Assembly (NCBI GenBank): GCA_018380195.1
Contig: JAGZUC010000026.1
Span: 1 to 31,075 of the forward strand
Reading direction: 5' to 3'
Length of the DNA stretch: 31,075 bases
Source of the DNA: Collinsella sp.
GTDB lineage: Bacteria > Actinomycetota > Coriobacteriia > Coriobacteriales > Coriobacteriaceae
Under the pieces are notes generated by a model. The model was not told the DNA's origin. It made no database searches and saw only the letters and a program-made list of their open reading frames with translations. Below, one piece after another: positions 25,525 through 31,075 of the stretch (its first letter is position 1; the number at the start of each line of letters is the position of its first letter). The translations under genes were made by a program, and so were the position numbers.

Positions 25525-26775
25525 ATGCAAGGCGTACACATAACAAATGAAATCGGTCATTTAAAAGCCGTACTTGTCCATCGACCTGGAGCTGAAACAC
25601 AAAACTACCCTGATGCCGACTTCAGCCAAGTTTTCTCCCTGCGAAAATGGAGCGGTCGTTTTGACCTCGACAAAGCAATATATGAGCACGATTCCATGGT
25701 TCAATTGCTTAAGAAGCATGGCGTAGAAACCATTGAAATTAGGGACCTTCTCGAAGACTCACTTGAAACTGAGCCCCAATCACTTAAATATTTTATTGAT
25801 GACTACCTCCGTTGCAGCGGAGCAACAGGCAGAGAGTTCCTCGAGACAATAACCCAGCTGTTTGAGAACGCTAAAAACACCCAGGAATTGGTGAATATAG
25901 TACTTAACGGCATTCGCTTTGGAGACACTGAGCTATGTTCAAACCAGTCGGAAACACTACGAGCGCTCGTGCACGAGCAATTTGACCCCGCCTCGCTCTT
26001 GGTCAATCCCCTCAACACGCTTTTTTTCACTCGTGATCCTGCTGTGGTAGTCGGAGACGGCATCATCCTAAATCATATGTATTGGCCTGAGCGTGATCGT
26101 GAGGTCGCCTTATACCGGCAGATATTCACCCACCACAAGATCATGGGAGAAACCCCAGTATGTGATTTGAACAGGAGTAGTTACCATATCGAAGGCGGAG
26201 ACATTCTTGTTATCAGTGCTAAGACAATTTTAGTTGGAATCTCTGACCGAACTGAACCCGCCGCCGTCGAGTCACTTGCAAAAGAGCTCCTGACCTCAAA
26301 TAAATTCCAGACCACCGAGCTAATTGCGATTCGAGTCCCCTCTGACGGGCTGCGTATCCACCTCGATACGTTCATAAGTAGAATTGATCACGACGCGTTC
26401 CTCATCGATCGTGAGATATGCAATGCCGTTGATGCATACAGCATTCAACTAAAACGATCCGGAAAGGGCCTTACGATCACTCCTATCGATCGCACGATTC
26501 CGGAAATACTCTCTGCAGCCTGTTGCGAACCAATAAAAGTAATTGACTGCGGAGGCGGGAATCAAACCGCCTACGAAAGAGAGCGCCGGAACAACGCAAC
26601 GTCTATCCTTGCGCTCTCGCCAGGAAAACTATGCGTATATGAAGAAAACGTTTGGACCAACGAAGCGCTTGAGAAAGCAGGAATGGAATTATTCCCGTTA
26701 TTCATTGACGAGCTCACCAAAGGCTATGGTGGCACAAACTGTCTATGCCTCCCCCTGTGGCGAGAGGATCTATAG
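25525..26775 (+). CDS. arginine deiminase paralogue 2 (diverged)
   Basis: A 416-aa second arginine deiminase. It keeps the fold markers of paralogue 1: HITNEIGHLKAVLVHRPGAE, FTRDPAVVV, HIEGGDILVI, HLDTFISRID, and GGTNCLCLPLWREDL with the nucleophilic Cys. All catalytic positions I can place are present. The sequences differ a lot between these blocks, so it is not a recent duplicate. AGGAG is upstream of ATG 25525. It is followed 2 bp past its stop by the HTH/S24-like gene, implying co-transcription. Possible roles are a second condition, a regulatory form or altered substrate; sequence alone does not decide. Confidence 0.92.
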   Translation: MQGVHITNEIGHLKAVLVHRPGAETQNYPDADFSQVFSLRKWSGRFDLDKAIYEHDSMVQLLKKHGVETIEIRDLLEDSLETEPQSLKYFIDDYLRCSGATGREFLETITQLFENAKNTQELVNIVLNGIRFGDTELCSNQSETLRALVHEQFDPASLLVNPLNTLFFTRDPAVVVGDGIILNHMYWPERDREVALYRQIFTHHKIMGETPVCDLNRSSYHIEGGDILVISAKTILVGISDRTEPAAVESLAKELLTSNKFQTTELIAIRVPSDGLRIHLDTFISRIDHDAFLIDREICNAVDAYSIQLKRSGKGLTITPIDRTIPEILSAACCEPIKVIDCGGGNQTAYERERRNNATSILALSPGKLCVYEENVWTNEALEKAGMELFPLFIDELTKGYGGTNCLCLPLWREDL

Positions 26776-26777
26776 CC

Positions 26778-27434
26778 ATGGGCTTCGGGGCAAATATTCG
26801 TAAACTCCGCACCATGGAGCATCTTGGTCAGGCGCAACTTGCAGAGATGTTGGGGGTATCTAAAGAGACCGTTTGTCGTTGGGAAAAAAGTCGGTATGCC
26901 CCCCGTGAGCGCCATATTGAAAAGTTACAAGCGCTCTTCGGTTGCACCCGCGATGAACTTGTTGGCGAGGAAAACGGTTTGGCCGTAAAGCTCGCAAATA
27001 AAAGAATCGTCACCGACGAAGACCCTGCTATCCACGAAATGGAGGGCGCATTTCCCGTCATCGATATCGAATCGCAAAAGCGCCGCATCACGCACAGCCA
27101 ACAAAATGCTTGCGCGCCCGTAGACGTAGCCAAGCGTCACCCACATAGCGTTTTCGTTAAAATCAAAGGTGACGAAATGTCCCGCATTTACCCTCCCGGC
27201 AGCTTACTACTTGTCGATACCACCGCAAAGCCTTGGAACGGCTGTGCTGTATTGGCGCTCGCAGACGGTAAAACACCGGTAATTAGGCGATTTGCAGAAG
27301 GAAACGACATGATTGTGCTGTCGTCCCATTCATATGCAACAGCAAGTCCGGATCTGATGTTTAACAAACGGAGGATTAGAATCATAGGAGTCGTCGTTTG
27401 GTATCAAGCGAGCCACGATCACACGCTTAATTAA
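26778..27434 (+). CDS. HTH (XRE) regulator with an S24/LexA-like domain lacking the catalytic dyad
   Basis: A 218-aa DNA-binding regulator. Residues 5-60 are an XRE helix-turn-helix (IRKLRTMEHLGQAQLAEMLG then VSKETVCRWEKSR). Residues 120-210 resemble the S24 peptidase fold of LexA and CI, with KIKGDEMSRIYPPGSLLLVD, NGCAVLALADG and PVIRRF. The usual GDSM serine is replaced by Glu133 and the usual VKR lysine by Arg170, so self-cleavage is unlikely. The ATG lies 2 bp after the stop of arginine deiminase 2, so the pair is one unit. It is the best candidate to bind the operators at 25398-25442; this is inference. Confidence 0.85.
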   Translation: MGFGANIRKLRTMEHLGQAQLAEMLGVSKETVCRWEKSRYAPRERHIEKLQALFGCTRDELVGEENGLAVKLANKRIVTDEDPAIHEMEGAFPVIDIESQKRRITHSQQNACAPVDVAKRHPHSVFVKIKGDEMSRIYPPGSLLLVDTTAKPWNGCAVLALADGKTPVIRRFAEGNDMIVLSSHSYATASPDLMFNKRRIRIIGVVVWYQASHDHTLN

Positions 27435-27494
27435 ATCGACTTTCCCAAAAACGACCGTACCGCACAGACAGCTCAAGGCCCCAGCCCAAATGAA

Positions 27495-28070
27495 CTACTT
27501 TTTGGCGGCTTTGCGCTCGTCGCGGATGCGGGCGCGGTCCATGGCCGCCTCGACAGCCGAGAAGCGGCAACCACAGTAGTTCTGCCGATACATGCCAAGC
27601 TCGCGCGAACGGCGTGTCGCCTCGGGGTAATACGGGCGAAAATCGCGAATCACCGGGGTGAGCCCATGTGCCGCCGCCAAGCGCTCAAGCACGTCATTGC
27701 AGGTATCGAACAGCTGGTACGGCGAGACGGCGAGCGTCGTGCCCACAAACTCAAACCCGCGCTCCTGGGCCACGCGGCACGCCTCGGCCAAGCGCAGGGC
27801 ATAGCACGCGCGACAGCGACGAGGCCGATCGGCACCCAGCGGTGCCACGCCGGTCTCCCAGCGCTCACGGTCCTCCCCTGCCTCGATGAGCTCGATGTCG
27901 CCATCGGCACACCACCGGCGCAGCTCGTCCAAGCGGCGCTGCCATTCATCGCGCGGTTGAATATTGGGGTTGGTCCAGCAAATCGTGGGCTCAAACCCCT
28001 CCTCGCGCAGCAGGCGAACCGGCTCAAGCGAGCATGGTGCACAGCACGCATGCAGCAACAACGACTTCAT
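27495..28070 (-). CDS. queH: epoxyqueuosine reductase QueH
   Basis: A 191-aa cytosolic reductase (formerly DUF208) that converts epoxyqueuosine in tRNA to queuosine, the last step of the pathway. Family Cys motifs are visible: HACCAPCS near the N-terminus, CRACYALRL in the middle and NYCGCRFS near the C-terminus; these bind a 4Fe-4S cluster and a second metal. FVGTTLAVSPYQ is also typical. ATG 28070 is chosen because AGGAG lies 6 nt upstream; an in-frame ATG at 28076 abuts that site. It follows the DUF3267 gene by 10 bp and completes the set with tgt and queA. Confidence 0.94.
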   Translation of the reverse strand: MKSLLLHACCAPCSLEPVRLLREEGFEPTICWTNPNIQPRDEWQRRLDELRRWCADGDIELIEAGEDRERWETGVAPLGADRPRRCRACYALRLAEACRVAQERGFEFVGTTLAVSPYQLFDTCNDVLERLAAAHGLTPVIRDFRPYYPEATRRSRELGMYRQNYCGCRFSAVEAAMDRARIRDERKAAKK

Positions 28071-28080
28071 CGACATCTCC

Positions 28081-28647
28081 TCACCCAAAAAAGCGCACGC
28101 CAAAGGACGTATCCTCGCAGGCGATAATGCGGCGGTCGCGCAAAATGGTCCGCACGTAATACCAGTCGCCTACACAGCCCGACAAATGCAAGCCGGCAGC
28201 CAGATAGCACAGCAGCGGATAGCCCGAAAACGCAAACCCCAGGGCAAACGCTGTCGTCACAACAACCGTCGGCGCCAGGCAAATTGCCATATACCGCCGG
28301 CGCGAATACACAATCCCCTCGGCGCAGGCATAGATCATCGCCGTCTCGCGATTCGCCCCAAAGGTCACCTTCGCGCCCGCAGGCGCCAGCAGCTTAAAGA
28401 ACACCGCGTGCACCAGCTCGTGCACGGCGAACGACGCCATTGAGATCGCAGCCAAGCCGACTATCCAGCCCACAACAGCCATCCAGCCGCCCGCGTCAGC
28501 CGCATCCAGATCCGCAGGCCCGCCCAGCAGCATAAACACCGGCACCAGGCACACGGCAAACACGCCGACGACGACCATCCCCCACACGAAGCAAGCGTGC
28601 AGAAAATCCTCGTCTTCAAACGCATGTATGTTGGAAATCTCATTCAT
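28081..28647 (-). CDS. DUF3267-type membrane zincin
   Basis: A 188-aa integral membrane protein. Hydrophobic helices lie at about 18-42 and 55-76 and twice more in the second half. H76-E-L-V-H80 is an HExxH zinc-protease signature at the end of the second helix, followed by AVFFKLLAPAGAKVTFG as in DUF3267 proteins, which resemble intramembrane or membrane-tethered metalloproteases. The substrate is unknown. No strong RBS precedes ATG 28647. It lies directly upstream of queH, 10 bp from its start, and is divergent from the tRNA-synthetase-like gene. Confidence 0.8.
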   Translation of the reverse strand: MNEISNIHAFEDEDFLHACFVWGMVVVGVFAVCLVPVFMLLGGPADLDAADAGGWMAVVGWIVGLAAISMASFAVHELVHAVFFKLLAPAGAKVTFGANRETAMIYACAEGIVYSRRRYMAICLAPTVVVTTAFALGFAFSGYPLLCYLAAGLHLSGCVGDWYYVRTILRDRRIIACEDTSFGVRFFG

Positions 28648-28779
28648 AGCATCTTAGGATAGCGCCCCTGCCACGCACCCGCCCGCATGTGCGATAATGT
28701 CGAACGATATGCACGAATTGACCACTGCGTCGCCAGGCCTTGCGCCCGGCCGCGCTCTCACCATATGCGAAGGAGTCCC

Positions 28780-30930
28780 ATGGCATCCAAATACTCCATG
28801 AACGACCGTCCCAGCTGGCCTCGCCGCGCCATCGTTACCGCCGGCGAGCCCTACGGCAACAAGGGCCTTCACTTTGGCCACGTTGGCGGCGTCTTTGTCC
28901 CTGCCGACTTCTTCGCCCGCTTCCTGCGCGACCGTCTGGGCCGCGAGAACGTCATCTTCACCTCGGGCACCGACTGCTACGGCTCGCCCATCATGGAGAG
29001 CTACCGCAAGCTCAAGGAGAACGAAGGCTACGACAAGTCCATCGGCGAGTATGTCGAGTCCAATCACTCCCGCCAGGCCGCGACCCTCAACAACTACAAC
29101 ATCAGCTGCGACATCTACGGCGGCTCGGGCCTTGAGCCGGCTGCGCAGATTCACAACGAAGTGACCGCCGAGATTATCAAGCGCCTGCACGAGCGGGGCA
29201 CCATCTCCAAGCGCTCCACGCTGCAGTTCTACGATGCCAAGGCCGGCACGTTCCTCAACGGCCGTCAGGTGATCGGCCGCTGCCCCATCCAGGGCTGCAA
29301 GTCCGAGAAGGCCTATGCCGACGAGTGCGACCTGGGCCACCAGTTTGAGCCCGAGGAGCTCATCGCGCCCAAAAGCCAGCTCACCGGCGAGGTGCCCGAG
29401 CTGCGCCCGGTCGACAACCTCTACTTCGACCTGCCGGCCTACCTCGACTTTATGAAGACCTATACCGCCAAGCTCGCCCAGAACCCGCAGGTTCGCTCCG
29501 TGGTCTCCAAGACCATGGAGGAGTGGCTGCTGCCGGCTCAGCTCTATATCCAGAACAAGTTCCGCGAGGCCTTCGATGCCGTCGAGGATCAGCTTCCCGA
29601 GCACACCGTGCTGGAGCCCGAGGGCAACAAGAGCAGCTTTACCGTCACCTTCCCCAGCTGGAAGGAGCGCGACGACGCCCACGCGGTGCTCGCCAACGGC
29701 GGCGTGCGCTTCCGCAGCGGCAAGGCGCTCGTGCCCTTCCGCATCACCGGTAACATCGGCTGGGGCGTTCCGGTGCCCGAGGTCGATGGCGTCTCCGACG
29801 TCACCTGCTGGTGCTGGCCCGAGAGCCTGTGGGCGCCCATCAGCTATACGCGTACCGTGCTCGCGCGCGATGCCAAGGCCGCCGGCGTGACCGAGGGTGT
29901 CGCCGCCCAGGATGCCGCCCTCATGGGCGAGCCCGCTGCCGACTCCACGCAGGTCCCCGCGCCCACCTACCAGCACAGCTCGCTCGACTGGCGCGACTGG
30001 TGGTGCTCGGACGACGCACAGATCTACCAGTTCATCGGTCAGGACAACATCTATTTCTACTGCATCGCTCAGACAGCCATGTGGGAGGCCCTGGGTTGGG
30101 ACCTTACGCAGAGCACCGTCAGCGCCTGCTATCACCTGCTCTACATGGGCAAAAAAGCCAGCTCGTCCTCGCAGACGCCTCCCCCGCCGGCAGACGACCT
30201 GCTCAACCACTACACCTGCGAGCAGATGCGCGCGCACTGGCTGTCGCTCGGCCTGTCCGAGAAGCCGGTAAGCTTTAGCCCCAAGGCATATGACACGCGC
30301 GTGACCGGCAAGGACAAGGACGGCAACGAGGTACGCGCCTGCGACGACAAGCGCGTTATCGACCCGGCCCTCAAGGAGAGCGCCCTTTTGACCGGCGTGT
30401 TCAACCGCCTGGCCCGCAGCTGCTTCTACGGCGTCGCCGTCAAGGAGGGCGACGAGAGCCCCTATCGTAGCGGTTGCATCCCCGCCGGTGCCGCCTCCGC
30501 TACCGTGGTCGAAGCCGCCGAGCAGGCAGCTCTCGCCTTTGAACAGGCCATGTACAAGTTCGAGACGCACCGCGCGCTCGCCGTGTGCGACGACTACCTG
30601 CGTGCCGCCAACAAGCGCTGGAGCGACGCCTCCAAGGCCGCCAACAAGCTCGAGGGCGAGCCGGCCAACGCCGCGATGACGCAGGCCCTTGTCGACGCCT
30701 TTACCGAGCTGCGCGTGGCGACCGTCCTGATGCACGGCATCGTCCCGGCCGGCTGCGAGCTCATCTGCGAGTACTTCGACGTCGATCCGGTCGCCTTCTT
30801 TAGCTGGGACAACATCTTTGCCTCCACGGACGAGTTTGTGGAGAGCCTGGGCGAGAAGCCCGGCGAGCACCGCGTGAAGCCGCTGCCCCCGCGCTTCGAC
30901 TTCTTTAGCAAGCACGAGAGCCAGTACTAG
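28780..30930 (+). CDS. methionyl-tRNA-synthetase-like class I tRNA ligase
   Basis: A 716-aa class I ligase most like MetRS. Features: IVTAGEPYGNKGLHFGHVGG with the HIGH-like H31-F-G-H34, FTSGTDCYGSP, a zinc knuckle C168, C173, C183, H187 (MetRS normally uses four Cys), WGVPVPE, and FIGQDNIYFY. The KMSKS loop reads K459-A-S-S-S463, losing the second Lys, and is followed by a Pro-rich stretch. Extra segments at about 260-320 and 360-400 are not usual in MetRS. The C-terminal helical part resembles the anticodon domain. ATG 28780 has AGGAG upstream. It may charge Met or have another role; whether the genome has a standard MetRS elsewhere is unknown. Confidence 0.85.
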   Translation: MASKYSMNDRPSWPRRAIVTAGEPYGNKGLHFGHVGGVFVPADFFARFLRDRLGRENVIFTSGTDCYGSPIMESYRKLKENEGYDKSIGEYVESNHSRQAATLNNYNISCDIYGGSGLEPAAQIHNEVTAEIIKRLHERGTISKRSTLQFYDAKAGTFLNGRQVIGRCPIQGCKSEKAYADECDLGHQFEPEELIAPKSQLTGEVPELRPVDNLYFDLPAYLDFMKTYTAKLAQNPQVRSVVSKTMEEWLLPAQLYIQNKFREAFDAVEDQLPEHTVLEPEGNKSSFTVTFPSWKERDDAHAVLANGGVRFRSGKALVPFRITGNIGWGVPVPEVDGVSDVTCWCWPESLWAPISYTRTVLARDAKAAGVTEGVAAQDAALMGEPAADSTQVPAPTYQHSSLDWRDWWCSDDAQIYQFIGQDNIYFYCIAQTAMWEALGWDLTQSTVSACYHLLYMGKKASSSSQTPPPPADDLLNHYTCEQMRAHWLSLGLSEKPVSFSPKAYDTRVTGKDKDGNEVRACDDKRVIDPALKESALLTGVFNRLARSCFYGVAVKEGDESPYRSGCIPAGAASATVVEAAEQAALAFEQAMYKFETHRALAVCDDYLRAANKRWSDASKAANKLEGEPANAAMTQALVDAFTELRVATVLMHGIVPAGCELICEYFDVDPVAFFSWDNIFASTDEFVESLGEKPGEHRVKPLPPRFDFFSKHESQY

Positions 30931-30980
30931 GCAACCGCAACGCGCCCGGGAATGATTATTCTGGGACGGGGATTAAAAAA

Positions 30981-31005
30981 GGCTCTGTTAGACCAGGATT
31001 GACAT
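30981..31005 (-). repeat. 25-bp repeat, inverted partner of 66-90
   Basis: Exact reverse complement of 66-90, here 50 bp past the end of the tRNA-ligase-like gene. It is followed by TGTCCCCACGGTGCC (31011-31025), another family-A-like word. The remaining bases to the window end show no recognisable gene. Confidence 0.6.
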
Positions 31006-31075
31006 ACATGTGTCCCCACGGTGCCATATCGTTGACCCCGTAGACCGCGATGATGGGGGCAGCATGAACGCCGAA

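Noticed and set aside
28654..30915. Very long open frame on the minus strand opposite the tRNA-ligase-like gene
   Set aside because: It is antisense to a clear family member; its composition (Val/Gly/Leu/Ala/His-rich, no motifs) is the usual shadow of high-G+C coding sequence.
30956..31075. Minus-strand open frame entering from the right edge, ending 26 bp past the ligase gene
   Set aside because: It runs through the 25-bp repeat, and the matching repeat at the left end is not in a gene. The 39 residues match no family I know, so a gene tail is possible but not supported.

Overview
The window reads as a contiguous chromosomal segment of a high-G+C Gram-positive gut bacterium, most likely a coriobacterium such as Collinsella. 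This is an inference from protein style (Tat-type PstS lipoprotein, Uup-like ABC-F, the divergent SDR, the arginine deiminase set) and from the dense intergenic repeats; no rRNA or other marker is present to fix the species.

Layout. Positions 1-2805 hold a Cof-type HAD phosphatase and an ABC-F ATPase (minus strand). Positions 3010-6673 are a pstSCAB phosphate-uptake operon (minus). Positions 6966-9120 carry an M20 dipeptidase and a phosphoglycolate-phosphatase-like HAD protein (minus), followed by a DegV lipid-binding protein (plus, to 10137). Positions 10138-14492 are an accessory island that looks less G+C-rich: a 610-bp gene-free stretch with a MITE-like inverted-repeat element and a start-codon hairpin, a 994-aa primase-helicase-PLD protein of the TOTE conflict type, and a convergent YafQ/RelB-type toxin-antitoxin pair. 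Positions 14523-17868 carry a LOG-family protein, tgt and an SDR enzyme (minus); 18163-19926 a large coiled-coil tail-anchored protein (plus); 20167-21378 queA (minus).

Positions 21513-27434 are an arginine deiminase locus: permease, arcA and ornithine carbamoyltransferase (minus), diverging from a second arcA paralogue and an HTH/S24-like regulator (plus). No carbamate kinase is in the window. Positions 27495-28647 carry queH and a DUF3267 membrane zincin (minus), and 28780-30930 a divergent methionyl-tRNA-synthetase-like protein (plus). Three late queuosine genes (tgt, queA, queH) are therefore scattered over about 12 kb.

The most interesting noncoding signals are three dispersed families. 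(i) A hairpin repeat at three loci acts as a probable terminator and in one case supplies the stop codon of the TOTE gene. (ii) A roughly 165-bp multi-stem element occurs twice with compensatory base changes, which supports a conserved structured RNA. (iii) Short GTCCCC-type repeats precede both copies of that element. No tRNA, rRNA, CRISPR array or classical IS transposase was seen.
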